Of a stretch of DNA of 57,939 bases, positions 19,290-27,893 are shown in pieces. How positions within the stretch are numbered: the first letter of the stretch is position 1; the number at the start of each line of letters is the position of its first letter. This DNA comes from Nitrospira sp. UBA2082 (GTDB taxonomy: Bacteria > Nitrospirota > Nitrospiria > Nitrospirales > Nitrospiraceae): contig DCZO01000035.1 of the NCBI GenBank assembly GCA_002331335.1, positions 138,210-196,148 on the forward strand. Reading direction: 5' to 3'. The translations under genes were made by a program, and so were the position numbers. The notes beneath the pieces were generated by a model. That model saw only the letters and a program-made list of their open reading frames with translations. It ran no database searches and was not told the DNA's origin.

Positions 19290-19372
19290 GCACCGAGCGC
19301 CTACCATAGTGTGACCGTCCAATTGACCCCGCGTGCGCGGGGCGCGAGCAAAGGGAGTTACCTGGCCATCCT
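19258..19372. repeat. Dispersed hairpin element, copy A
   Basis: Arms of 20 bases (19258-19277 and 19353-19372) pair at all positions if two G-U pairs are allowed on the plus strand. They enclose a core (19281-19350) that begins TGCGCGCATGCACCGAGC and ends GTGCGCGGGGCGCGAGCA. The same core ends appear in copies B, C and D, while the arm sequence differs between copies. The right arm ends 2 bases before the yajQ stop codon, and the left part covers the 5' end of the next gene. Confidence 0.8.
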
Positions 19373-19374
19373 CT

Positions 19375-19872
19375 TTATCGATAATTCGCAAACTGCAAGT
19401 CGATTCCGAAGTCTTTTCCTTTCAAGAAGGCGATCGCCGATTGCAGCTCGTCCTTGCTCTTGCTGAGCACCCGCACCTGCTCGCCCTGAATCTGCGCCTG
19501 GACTTTCAACTTCGAATCCTTGATCGCCTTCGTAATCTCCTTGGCCTTCTCCGACGCGAGTCCGCTCTGAATCTTGGCCGTCTGGCGGACCGTGGCGTTC
19601 AACGCCGGCTCCACTGTACCGTAGTCGAAGGCTTTCAGCGATACGCCGCGTTTCACACACTTGCTTTTAATGATGTCCTGCACCGCCTTCAGCTTATAGT
19701 CGTCATCCGACACGACCACGAGTTCCTTTTCCTTCTCCTTCAGTGTGATCTCCGTCTTCGTATCCTTAAAATCGAAGCGCTGCTTGATCTCCTTCGTCGC
19801 TTGATCCAGCGCGTTCCTCAACTCCTGCATATTCACTTCCGACACCACATCGAACGAATACTGATCCGCCAC
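19375..19872 (-). CDS. yajQ: YajQ family nucleotide-binding protein (DUF520)
   Basis: The 165-residue cytosolic protein belongs to the YajQ/DUF520 family, members of which bind nucleotides and, in some bacteria, cyclic di-GMP. Family features include the N-terminal ADQYSFDVVSEVNMQELRNAL, KQRFDFKDTKTEI, and the C-terminal GEQVRVLSKSKDELQSAI followed by LQFANYR. The start is set at GTG 19872 because AAGGAGG lies 6 bases upstream; the ATG at 19887 is part of that ribosome-binding region. PilZ proteins elsewhere in the window are compatible with c-di-GMP signalling in this organism, but no direct link is visible. Confidence 0.93.
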   Translation of the reverse strand: MADQYSFDVVSEVNMQELRNALDQATKEIKQRFDFKDTKTEITLKEKEKELVVVSDDDYKLKAVQDIIKSKCVKRGVSLKAFDYGTVEPALNATVRQTAKIQSGLASEKAKEITKAIKDSKLKVQAQIQGEQVRVLSKSKDELQSAIAFLKGKDFGIDLQFANYR

Positions 19873-19928
19873 GATAGCCTCCTTCATTATTCTTCACTTA
19901 TTCCCCAGCGCCTATCTTATAAGCAGAT

Positions 19929-20010
19929 GTGCGCGTTCGGCGAGCAGGAGGACGACCAGGCTGCGCCTTTCCCTTCGCACGTGGTGCGCGAGTACAGGAG
20001 ATTGGCCAGG
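19929..20010. repeat. Dispersed hairpin element, degenerate copy E
   Basis: Shows the same landmarks as copies A-D in weaker form: TGTGCGCGTTCGGCGAGCA at the left and GTGGTGCGCGAGTACAGGAG at the right. The flanking arms pair poorly; only GCGCC/GGCGC is clear. Its right edge lies directly next to the cstA stop codon (20016-20018), the same position that copies A and B take relative to yajQ and the decarboxylase beta gene. The positional match is the main reason to accept it. Confidence 0.45.
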
Positions 20011-20015
20011 GCGCT

Positions 20016-22022
20016 CTAGCAACACCCTCCCCCATGCGGCAACTTGAACCCCTTCTCCTCGTCACAGCGAATCGCCGTTTGCATCCGCCCCGCCGTCCCT
20101 CCGCCTGCCTTCACCACCACTTCACTGCTCGTAAACGGCTTTTTCAGAACCACATATCCGTACCACTGTCGCAGGCTGTCGCTCAAGACGATCAACCCCA
20201 GCACCGCCACCACGGCCACCAGGACCGCGTCGAGATACAAGGCAAACGCCTGTCCCGCCGCCAGCGCCCCCGCCTTTTTCAAGAACATCCAGAACATTTC
20301 ATACGAACCGGTCAGCGTGATCGTCCCCACGAAGAGCATCGGTACCGCCGTCACCCACAGATAGGGGGACTTCCACATCTTGATCAGCACCGTCGTCCCG
20401 ATGCAGAGCGCCAGCGTGCCGAGCAGCTGATTCGCCGCGCCGAACATCGGCCAGATCGTCGAAATGCTCCCCGTCCCGATTAAATAACTCCAGGCCCCCA
20501 CGACCACTCCGCTGCTGAGCAGCACGCCGGGCAGCCAATTGATCCGGCGAAACGGCGCATAGACCCGCCCCGCCATTTCCTGGATGAGATAGCGCGCCAC
20601 GCGCGTTCCCGTATCGATCGTCGTCAGAATAAAGAGCGCTTCGAAGACGAGCGCAAACTGATACCAATAGGCCATCAATCCCGACATGCCGGGAAGCGCC
20701 GCAAAGATCGAAGCCATGCCGACCGCCAACGACACGGCGCCGCCGGGGCGTCCCGCCACGTCCACTTCGACCATCTGAGACAGTTCCGCGATCCGCGTCG
20801 GCGCAAAGCCCATCGCCGACAGCGCCTCCGCCGAAAGCGTGGTGTTGATTGCCAGGTAATCGCCGGGAATCAGCACCGAGGCTGCGATCAGCGCCATCAC
20901 CCCGACGAAACTTTCCAAGAGCATCGCCGCATAGCCTACCACCGCCTGCGACTCCTGCTCGATCATCTTCGGCGTCGTCCCGGACGACACCAGCGAGTGG
21001 AAGCCCGACACGGCCCCGCAGGCGATCGTGATGAAGAGAAACGGGAAGAGCGTGCCCGGAATAATCGGTCCCCCACCGTCCGCGAAGGCCGTCACACGCG
21101 GCATTTCAATGGTGGGGGCCATGAGGATCACCCCAAAGCCGAGCAGAAACACCACGCCCAGTTTCATAAACGTGCTCAAATACCCGCGCGGCACCAGGAG
21201 CATCCAGCCGGGCAGCACCGACGCGAGAAATCCGTACCCGGCCAGCAGCCACACCAATGCCGGCCGGTCGAACTCAAACAACCAGGCATAGGACGACTGC
21301 GCCACAACACGGCCGAACAGCACCGCCGCAATCAGCAGCACGACGCCCAATACCGACACTTCTGCCACCGCGCCGGGACGGAACTTTTGGAGATAAAATC
21401 CCATGATCAGCCCGATGGGGATCGTCATCGCAATGGTGAACGTTCCCCAGGCATTCTGATAGAGCGCGTTCACCACCGCGAAGCCGAGCCCCGCCAATGC
21501 CACGACCACGATGAACAAGACGGCGACGGCAGTGGCCGTCCCTGTGACAGATCCGAGTTCATCATGGGCGATCTCGGGAAGCGAGCGTCCGTTGCGCCGC
21601 ATCGAAGCCACGAGGATGATGAAGTCCTGCACCGCCCCGGCCAACACCGCGCCGATCACCAACCAAAGAAACCCGGGCATGAATCCGAACTGCGCCGCCA
21701 GCACCGGTCCGAGCAACGGCCCGGCTCCAGCAATTGCCGCGAAGTGATGGCCGAACAGCACAACCTTGTTGGTGGGATGAAAATTGACCCCATCGTTTAA
21801 CCGGACAGCGGGTGTGACGTGCTGATTATTGAGTTCAACGACCTGCCTGGCAATCCAGCGGCCATAAAACCGGTAGGCCAGGGTGTAGATGCACCCCGCC
21901 GCCACCACCAGCCACAAGCCATTCACTTTTTCATGGGGATTTATGGCACCCGTCACATGAGCGAGCGCGACCGCACCGAGGAAAGAGAGTAGCACCCAGA
22001 GCAGATTCACAGCCGCTTTCAT
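20016..22022 (-). CDS. cstA: CstA-family carbon starvation / pyruvate-type transporter
   Basis: Polytopic inner-membrane protein of 668 residues, CstA/BtsT family; characterised members import pyruvate or peptides under carbon starvation. Family motifs include NDGVNFHPTNKVVLFGHHFAAIAGAGPLLGP, FIILVASMRRNGRSLPEIA and SGFHSLVSSGTTPKMI. The C-terminus is short and ends in a Gly-Gly-Gly-Cys-Cys tail that may bind metal. The start is set at MKAAVNLLWV (22022); the open frame upstream translates a heptamer array (22067-22108) and is not credible coding sequence. No sensor kinase is adjacent. Confidence 0.93.
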   Translation of the reverse strand: MKAAVNLLWVLLSFLGAVALAHVTGAINPHEKVNGLWLVVAAGCIYTLAYRFYGRWIARQVVELNNQHVTPAVRLNDGVNFHPTNKVVLFGHHFAAIAGAGPLLGPVLAAQFGFMPGFLWLVIGAVLAGAVQDFIILVASMRRNGRSLPEIAHDELGSVTGTATAVAVLFIVVVALAGLGFAVVNALYQNAWGTFTIAMTIPIGLIMGFYLQKFRPGAVAEVSVLGVVLLIAAVLFGRVVAQSSYAWLFEFDRPALVWLLAGYGFLASVLPGWMLLVPRGYLSTFMKLGVVFLLGFGVILMAPTIEMPRVTAFADGGGPIIPGTLFPFLFITIACGAVSGFHSLVSSGTTPKMIEQESQAVVGYAAMLLESFVGVMALIAASVLIPGDYLAINTTLSAEALSAMGFAPTRIAELSQMVEVDVAGRPGGAVSLAVGMASIFAALPGMSGLMAYWYQFALVFEALFILTTIDTGTRVARYLIQEMAGRVYAPFRRINWLPGVLLSSGVVVGAWSYLIGTGSISTIWPMFGAANQLLGTLALCIGTTVLIKMWKSPYLWVTAVPMLFVGTITLTGSYEMFWMFLKKAGALAAGQAFALYLDAVLVAVVAVLGLIVLSDSLRQWYGYVVLKKPFTSSEVVVKAGGGTAGRMQTAIRCDEEKGFKLPHGGGCC

Positions 22023-22066
22023 GCGCGGCATCCTATCATAGTCAACCGACCAGACACCCTTCCCTC

Positions 22067-22108
22067 TTGCCCCTTGCCCCTTGCCCCTTGGGCCTTGGGC
22101 CTTGGGCC
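22067..22108. repeat. Tandem heptamer array upstream of cstA
   Basis: Six perfect heptamers without interruption: three TTGCCCC followed by three TTGGGCC. The array lies about 45 bases upstream of the cstA start, in a pyrimidine-rich tract that continues to about 22145. Copy number could vary by slippage and so alter the cstA leader; this is inference. Together with the cstA relic below, it accounts for most of the 515-base gap between cstA and the AbrB-type gene. Confidence 0.85.
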
Positions 22109-22238
22109 TTCGACCTTCCCCCTGTTTCTTTCCTCTTCCCCCTGTCGCCAGAGTCGTCATTTGGCATGCCATTTGACGACAGAGTCGACACCTGCCAGGC
22201 AACCCATTTTAAGGGTATGAGTAGCCTCCCCGGAATCA

Positions 22239-22325
22239 AAGACCAGCCGCCACCACCACCAACCACATCTCATTCACTTTTTCTTCGGGATGCACAAGCC
22301 CTGTCACCAAGGTCAGTGTTCTGCC
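22239..22325 (-). pseudogene. Relic of a cstA N-terminus
   Basis: Read on the minus strand, this stretch encodes VTGLVHPEEKVNEMWLVV followed by VAAG. CstA itself has VTGAINPHEKVNGLWLVV followed by AAG near its N-terminus. The nucleotide similarity is visible too (CATTCACTTTTTC is shared). No further CstA sequence continues on either side, so this is an isolated fragment of a second, lost cstA-like gene or of a partial duplication. Confidence 0.7.
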
Positions 22326-22537
22326 CCACCTTCTTTTATTCGGCTCGCCGATCATGCTCGACGATTTCAAGCCTCTTAACGGGCATCGCTTATCCTGTTT
22401 GTGCCTGTCATCTAGCTGAATCGGTCCGCCAGCGAACGAAACCGGGAGCTGATAGAGGATGGTTGATGGGGGTGGGAAGAAACCTGAATTACTGATGGGA
22501 ATGCTTGCGGAAGGGTCATAGAGCGGAGCTCCATTGC

Positions 22538-22765
22538 CTATTCTGCGAGCTTCTTGAACGCTCGTCCATACCGCCGATTGGCTTCGTCTAGCGCCGCGCG
22601 GAATTTCTTCTGGCGGGCTGCATCCCGTTCCGGCGTGACGATGAGACATTTGCCGTCCGTCTTGATGTTGAGCGGCGTCTCAGCGTCAATCTCCAACAGA
22701 TCGAGCACCCCGCGATCAATGACGAGGGTCAGGCTGTTGCCGTGCTTGGTCAACTTCTTAATCAT
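22538..22765 (-). CDS. AbrB/MazE-type DNA-binding protein (orphan antitoxin-like)
   Basis: The 75-residue protein has the swapped-hairpin SpoVT/AbrB pattern: MIKKLTKHGNSLTLVIDRGVLDLLEI followed by PLNIKTDGKCLIVTP. Such proteins are usually the antitoxin half of toxin-antitoxin pairs or transition-state regulators. No toxin gene is adjacent on either side, so it appears orphan. The start at 22765 is preferred over the ATG two codons upstream because AGGAGG is then about 7 bases away. The C-terminal helix (RQKKFRAALDEANRRYGRAFKKLAE) could be the toxin-binding part of a lost partner. Confidence 0.82.
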   Translation of the reverse strand: MIKKLTKHGNSLTLVIDRGVLDLLEIDAETPLNIKTDGKCLIVTPERDAARQKKFRAALDEANRRYGRAFKKLAE

Positions 22766-22979
22766 GCTCATCCCTCCTCGTTGGTACTACAATGTGCGTC
22801 CATCATGTCACCATGTTCCAATGTGGTAAAGCCGACCTGACCCAAGAGAGGCTCGATCAATCCTACAGCAACTCACTCAAGCGCGAACACCGTTCCCGTT
22901 CGTCGCCAAACCACAATCTCCTTTGAGAACCCGCCTTTCTCTCCTAGACTGACCGACAGATCACCATCTACAGCGCCCG

Positions 22980-24932
22980 ATGACGGAACAGCGGTTTGAA
23001 CAACTCGTCCGCGAGCTGGAAGGGTACGCACAGGCCCATCCGGCTCAGTACAAGCTGAAGGTCGCCCTCCTCGCCTTTACCGGCTACGCCTACGTGCTCG
23101 CGGTATTGGGCACCGTCATTGTCCTGACCATCGGCTGTTTTCTCCTGATCAAAGACGGCTCAGGCGGGCATGCCCTTCTCCTGAAGGTGGACATCGCGCT
23201 CATCATCCTTGCCGCCGTGATCGTTCGTGCGCTCTGGGTACGGTTGGAACCTCCGACCGGCATCGAACTCCGGCGCGAGGACGCGCCGCGTCTCTTCCTT
23301 CTGATCGACAAGATCCGGAACGCCCTCGGCACACCGGCCTTTCACCATGTGCTAATCGTCAACGAATTGAATGCCGCGGTGGTGCAGGTGCCCAGGCTCG
23401 GCGTCTTTGGGTGGCAACGCAATTACTTACTGCTGGGGTTGCCGCTCATGCTCACCTTCACTCCGGCGCAATTTCGCGCGGTGTTGGCCCACGAGTTCGG
23501 CCATCTCGGACGTCAACATGGCCGTTTCTCCTGCTGGATCTATCGAGCCCGGGTCACCTGGTGGCGGCTGCTCCAGGAGATGACGGCGCGCAAACATTGG
23601 GCGTCGTTCGTTTTTACGAGGTTTCTGACATGGTACGCGCCGTTCTTCAATGCCTACTCGTTCGTCATGGCGCGCGAACAAGAATATGAAGCCGACCGGA
23701 ACGCCGCGCGCCTTGTCGGTCCGCACTGCATGAAGGACACGCTCGCATCGCTGGCCGTCGTGGGAGGCTTGCTACGGGAATCGTTCTGGCCGTCGCTCGA
23801 GCAACGAAACCGAGAGGCCGCCACACCGCCCGAGACCTATCTGCACGATTTGGCCGGCGCGATGCAGGCGCCGGCGCACCGGGAACGGGCCCAGGCCCTT
23901 TTCGGCGAGGCGCTGCGCGAACAAACCGGCTACGCCGATACACACCCTTCGTTGGCCGATCGGTTGGCGGCGCTGGATAAGGTCCCGGCGAAGAAAGGCG
24001 CACCGGCCACTTCCCCATCGATTCCCCAATTGCTGGGATTGCATGAAGACTCAGCAGGCCGATATTACTTGGGCCAAACCTGCGACGGACTCTGCGGCCG
24101 ACTGAACCGTGAATGGGCCGAACAGACTAAAGACGCATGGAAGCAGACATACGATGAGAAGCAGAACACCCAGACCCGCATGCTCGAGCTCCGAGAAAAG
24201 TCCGCCGCCGGGGAACTGGCCGAGGAGGAACTTTGGGAATACGCCACGACGGTCGAGGCGCTCGAAGGAGGAGAAGCGGCTGTCCCACTGCTCCGTCAAT
24301 TGGTAGACCGTTCACCAGACCATGTCAGCGCCAATTTCGCGCTCGGCCGACTGCTTCTGGCGCAAGGCGATCGGACAGGGTTGCAGCGGCTCGAACTGGC
24401 CACGGCAAAGGACCGGGACTCGTTTCTCTCAGCTGCGGCATTGGCGGAAGAGTTTCTGATCCGTACCGGGCAACACGAGGAAGCGGCCGGCTATCGCGAA
24501 CGGGCCATGCAACGCCGCGAGTTGCTCTCACGGGCAGAAGAAGAACGGCAGTGGATCACACCATATGATGCGTTCCTCCCGCACGACCTGTCACGTGACG
24601 CGGCCCGGGCTCTCGCGAACGAGCTCTCTGCCCTCGAAGAAATCGGAGAAGCCTATCTCGTGCGAAAACAGGTGCGGCTGATGCCGGAGATCCCGGCTTA
24701 CGTGCTCATCGTCATTCCCACGTATCATTGGTATGAATGGCGCAAGGAGGAGAAGAACGAGAGCCTGCTCACGCGGCTGTCTCAGGAAATCACGCTCCCG
24801 AGCCACACCTATATCATCGTGCTCGAGTCACAGATCAAGCGCCAGTGGAAGAAGAAGGCTCTAAGGCTCATCCCCGCCCTGAGACTCACCCCCAGGTCAA
24901 CCGACGAGGCATCCGAACAGGCCGCTGCGTAG
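22980..24932 (+). CDS. M48-family membrane metalloprotease with C-terminal helical repeats
   Basis: The 650-residue protein has two N-terminal membrane segments (about 34-56 and 70-86) and a zinc-protease domain with HEFGH (171-175) and the third ligand in EQEYEAD (about 235), the M48 (HtpX/Ste24-like) arrangement. The region after residue 370 is highly charged and helical, with TPR-like units (FALGRLLLAQGDRTGLQRLELA). A role in membrane-protein quality control is inferred from the family. The C-terminal part (about 530-630) resembles no family I recognise. The gene is alone on its strand. Confidence 0.85.
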   Translation: MTEQRFEQLVRELEGYAQAHPAQYKLKVALLAFTGYAYVLAVLGTVIVLTIGCFLLIKDGSGGHALLLKVDIALIILAAVIVRALWVRLEPPTGIELRREDAPRLFLLIDKIRNALGTPAFHHVLIVNELNAAVVQVPRLGVFGWQRNYLLLGLPLMLTFTPAQFRAVLAHEFGHLGRQHGRFSCWIYRARVTWWRLLQEMTARKHWASFVFTRFLTWYAPFFNAYSFVMAREQEYEADRNAARLVGPHCMKDTLASLAVVGGLLRESFWPSLEQRNREAATPPETYLHDLAGAMQAPAHRERAQALFGEALREQTGYADTHPSLADRLAALDKVPAKKGAPATSPSIPQLLGLHEDSAGRYYLGQTCDGLCGRLNREWAEQTKDAWKQTYDEKQNTQTRMLELREKSAAGELAEEELWEYATTVEALEGGEAAVPLLRQLVDRSPDHVSANFALGRLLLAQGDRTGLQRLELATAKDRDSFLSAAALAEEFLIRTGQHEEAAGYRERAMQRRELLSRAEEERQWITPYDAFLPHDLSRDAARALANELSALEEIGEAYLVRKQVRLMPEIPAYVLIVIPTYHWYEWRKEEKNESLLTRLSQEITLPSHTYIIVLESQIKRQWKKKALRLIPALRLTPRSTDEASEQAAA

Positions 24933-25027
24933 TCCGTCAGTTACGGTGCCAGCGAATCGTTCCCTCTCTCCTCCCCCGCGAAAGGGGGATTCATCCGTTC
25001 AGACTGGCTCGCGTAGACTGCCCCTCC

Positions 25028-25405
25028 ATGGAACCGGTTCGCCCGTACCTACGCGAGCACTACCGTCTGCCACTCTCCGTCACCTATCCGGTGATGTATT
25101 CCGATCGTGCGACGATCGGCGAGGGAACGGTGACGAATCTCTCGGTGTTCGGCTGCACGATCGAATGCACGGGTGCCGCCCGGGACAACGCCACACTGCT
25201 CGTGCGGCTGCTCCTGCCTGACCAGAAAGAATCGCTCGCCATCGAACACGCGGAAGTCCGGTGGGTAAAGGGCAACCGGATGGGATTGCGATTCGGCAAG
25301 CTGGAGCGAACGGCGGATCTCCGCTTGCACATGTTCGTGTGGGGTCGCCTGCTCGATCGGCTGCAGGAGCTCACGCAGGAGGGCGCTGTTCTCCCCTATT
25401 CTTGA
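25028..25405 (+). CDS. PilZ-domain protein
   Basis: The 125-residue protein is a single PilZ domain, the c-di-GMP receptor fold. The arginine motif is at REHYRLPLSV and the second motif at NLSVFGCTIE (N-x-S-x2-G form). The final strand includes EVRWVKGNRMGLRFGKL. Start chosen at the ATG at 25028; the frame extends upstream to 24737 inside the protease gene, which is not credible. Its last 10 bases overlap the convergent membrane-protein gene. The target is unknown. Confidence 0.85.
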   Translation: MEPVRPYLREHYRLPLSVTYPVMYSDRATIGEGTVTNLSVFGCTIECTGAARDNATLLVRLLLPDQKESLAIEHAEVRWVKGNRMGLRFGKLERTADLRLHMFVWGRLLDRLQELTQEGAVLPYS

Positions 25406-26391
25406 TCCTCCTGCCGTACCACGCCTTTGCCCACCGTTGCCAAGCACAGCAATCCGATCCCAATCCAGACGAGCTCGCGAAACCGGCGCAGCAGAGCGAA
25501 CGTCAAACCGGTGACGTCACTGTAGCCGAAGGCTTGGAGGAGCAAGACATTGCCTCCGTCCTGGGCCCCCAAACTACCAGGGATAAAGAAGCTTCCTCCC
25601 TTGATGAAGACGGCGAGGGCGCCAATGGAGAAGGCCGACAAGAGGCTGGTCGGTCCCCCGAGAAATTGCAGAATGATGAAGACCTCTATTGATTCGGCCA
25701 TCCAACCGAAGAAATACACGACGATCGAGGCATAGAAGGCCCGTTGGTGGTGGCTGTAATAATTCTGAATCGTCCGGTCGATCGAGAGCAGATGTTCTTC
25801 CTGTGATTCCAGAAACCCGATTTTCAGCCTCAGTTTCCGGACGAGACTCAGGATCGAGGCGAACAACCCCCGCCGCTGGATAAACACAAATCCGGCGATT
25901 GAACACACCAATACCCCCACACTCAAGAGGGCGGCCGTGACCGTTTGTCCCGCCGAGTTTCCCGTACCCAGAATCAAAAACCCTAGGGCGATCCCGACGA
26001 GGATATAGAACACCTCGGCAAGGGTCATGGTGGTCTTCGCGATGACGACGGACGCGGCCCCCTCCGCTATCGGGACGTTGTATTTCTTGAGGAGATAGGC
26101 TTTAAGCGGCTCCCCGCCCAAATAGGCCGTCGGCGTCGTCATGTTCACGACTTCACCGGCGGTTCGGATGGCCATCAGCCGCCAAAAGGGGACCGCTCGC
26201 GCGGACTCGCCCAGCACGACCTTCCAGCCATAGGCTTCGATGGCGTACATGACAAAGGAGGGAATCAGGATGGCCACCAGCGCGAGCGGCCCCAGCCGGG
26301 CGGCAGCCTCGTAGATCTTGTCGGGGCCGATATGCCAGACGAGGAGACCGAGGACGGTCAGACCGAGAGTGAGTAGGAAATAGCGAAGCAC
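25396..26391 (-). CDS. Lysylphosphatidylglycerol-synthase-like membrane protein (UPF0104, flippase-type)
   Basis: The 331-residue polytopic protein (about eight helices) belongs to the LPG synthase TM-region family that includes YbhN, AglD and HpnL. Typical features are NMTTPTAYLGGEPLKAYLLKK and the late GGSFFIPGSLGAQDGGNVLLLQAFG. It has no aminoacyl-transfer domain. Family members flip lipids or handle lipid-linked precursors. It is the last gene of the phosphonate operon, 14 bases after the CDP-alcohol phosphotransferase, so moving the phosphonate-modified lipid across the inner membrane is a reasonable inference. Confidence 0.85.
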   Translation of the reverse strand: MLRYFLLTLGLTVLGLLVWHIGPDKIYEAAARLGPLALVAILIPSFVMYAIEAYGWKVVLGESARAVPFWRLMAIRTAGEVVNMTTPTAYLGGEPLKAYLLKKYNVPIAEGAASVVIAKTTMTLAEVFYILVGIALGFLILGTGNSAGQTVTAALLSVGVLVCSIAGFVFIQRRGLFASILSLVRKLRLKIGFLESQEEHLLSIDRTIQNYYSHHQRAFYASIVVYFFGWMAESIEVFIILQFLGGPTSLLSAFSIGALAVFIKGGSFFIPGSLGAQDGGNVLLLQAFGYSDVTGLTFALLRRFRELVWIGIGLLCLATVGKGVVRQEDQE

Positions 26392-26405
26392 GCGCGGTCA
26401 ACGAC

Positions 26406-27842
26406 TCATGACTTGGTGACGGCAACAGCGGAGGGGCGAATGGCCCACAGCATGACACAGGCAAAGACGAGGGAACCGGCCGCCGCGAACATCAGGAACC
26501 AATCGAGCATGGCGAAGAGCGCGAAGAGCACCAGCGTCACCGAGAAATCGCGGCTGGCGACATTCTTCAACATAAACTCACCCCAGGCCGCATGTTCCGG
26601 CGTTCGCCACCCGCTGGCCGACTTAATTTTCTGTGCCCGCTCCACCAAGAGAAACGACAACCCGTTCCCCAGCACGGCCACCGCCCCGAAGGCCAGGGTC
26701 TTCCAGGCTCCCGGCTGTCCGACCTGCGCCGCATAGAGTCCGGCGGCGATGCCGGCGAAGATCGCCATGTGCACGACGTTGTCCATGGCGATATCGAGCC
26801 AGGCCCCGAACGGCGACTCCGTAAATGTCAGGCGCGCCACTTCGCCGTCGCAACAGTCGATGACCGCCGCCAGTTGAAACAGCAGCGCCGCGGCGACACC
26901 CGCCGCATAGGTCCCCATGGCAAATCCCCCGGCCGACACGAACCCGATCAGCGAGGCCACGATCGTCACGGCATTGGGCGAGAGCCCGGCGGCAAGAAAC
27001 AGGCGTGTAAACCAGCGAGAGAGTTTGCGATTGAAATACCGATCGACGAAGCCTTCAGTGTCGCTCTTCAGCGAGGTGAACAGTTTTTTTTCGGCCATGG
27101 ACACGTCGGCCGGCGTGCAGACTTCCTGATACCAGCTCCCGCGCTTGTCCTCCGCCGCGATCACGCGCACCCGGCCGTCCACCGCCGCCCGTTCCAGCCA
27201 ACGGCGGATCGGCGGCCGGTCCCGTTCCTGCGCCCCCTGGCCCGCCGCGTTCATGAGGCCGGCCGGCAAGACCACCATTTCGGCGGCACGCGGTGCCGAA
27301 TCATCGAAATGCGGCGGCGCGAAGGACGTGAACCGATCGGATTGGACCTTCAACCGAAGCCCCCCTGTCGACGGATCCGTGGACTGCCGTGGTGCCGTCT
27401 GCGCAACCACAATGGCTTCGCCGTCCCGCACCTCGTGCCGCAACCGTTCGACCAAGCCCCGCGAGAAGACCGCGTTCACCCCTGTCACCAGCGCGAAGCC
27501 GCGTACTTCCGCCGCCAAAAATTCCCACGTCCGCGGATCGTCCAACGGAAACTCCCGGAGTGGCATCCAACGCACAGGAATCGTCAGGCGCGGCCCGTGG
27601 CCCAAAGCCTGCTTGAACTGGTCTTCTTCCGGGCCGGCCAATACGATCAACTGGCGGATGCCCGCCCGCTGCAATGTGAGTACGGTCCGTTGAAACAGGC
27701 CGATCCCGACGACACTGGTCAATGGTCCCACCGAACTGACTCGATGACCGCTCGGCCCGCCGAACATACCGACCGAGGGCAGGAGGACGGCAGTAGTCAA
27801 TCCTGGGATCTCGACTCGTTTCTGTAAAGCGCTCTCATTCAT
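26406..27842 (-). CDS. CDP-alcohol phosphotransferase fused to a degenerate nucleotidyltransferase domain
   Basis: 478 residues. Residues about 15-250 have the fold pattern of a sugar-nucleotide or phosphoalcohol nucleotidyltransferase, but the glycine-rich AAGxGxRL loop is missing; the corresponding stretch reads LLPSVGMFGGPSGHR. Residues about 265-478 are a membrane CDP-alcohol phosphotransferase with a complete DG-x2-AR-x8-G-x3-D-x3-D motif (D332, G333, A336, R337, G346, D350, D354). The layout recalls the bifunctional inositol-phosphate cytidylyltransferase/phosphotransferases. In this operon it would plausibly transfer CMP-activated aminoethylphosphonate to a lipid acceptor. The substrate is inferred. 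Confidence 0.85.
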   Translation of the reverse strand: MNESALQKRVEIPGLTTAVLLPSVGMFGGPSGHRVSSVGPLTSVVGIGLFQRTVLTLQRAGIRQLIVLAGPEEDQFKQALGHGPRLTIPVRWMPLREFPLDDPRTWEFLAAEVRGFALVTGVNAVFSRGLVERLRHEVRDGEAIVVAQTAPRQSTDPSTGGLRLKVQSDRFTSFAPPHFDDSAPRAAEMVVLPAGLMNAAGQGAQERDRPPIRRWLERAAVDGRVRVIAAEDKRGSWYQEVCTPADVSMAEKKLFTSLKSDTEGFVDRYFNRKLSRWFTRLFLAAGLSPNAVTIVASLIGFVSAGGFAMGTYAAGVAAALLFQLAAVIDCCDGEVARLTFTESPFGAWLDIAMDNVVHMAIFAGIAAGLYAAQVGQPGAWKTLAFGAVAVLGNGLSFLLVERAQKIKSASGWRTPEHAAWGEFMLKNVASRDFSVTLVLFALFAMLDWFLMFAAAGSLVFACVMLWAIRPSAVAVTKS

Positions 27843-27893
27843 GGCAGATCTCTCTGATGCAATCCTCGACCCACACCCTCGCTCAAGAACTTC

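Noticed and set aside
22023..22202. In-frame N-terminal extension of CstA
   Set aside because: The extension translates the heptamer array into Gly/Lys/Arg text and has no counterpart in CstA proteins.
26592..27827. Plus-strand frame of 411 codons opposite the CDP-alcohol phosphotransferase
   Set aside because: The antisense shadow has no recognisable domain, whereas the minus strand carries a full active-site motif.
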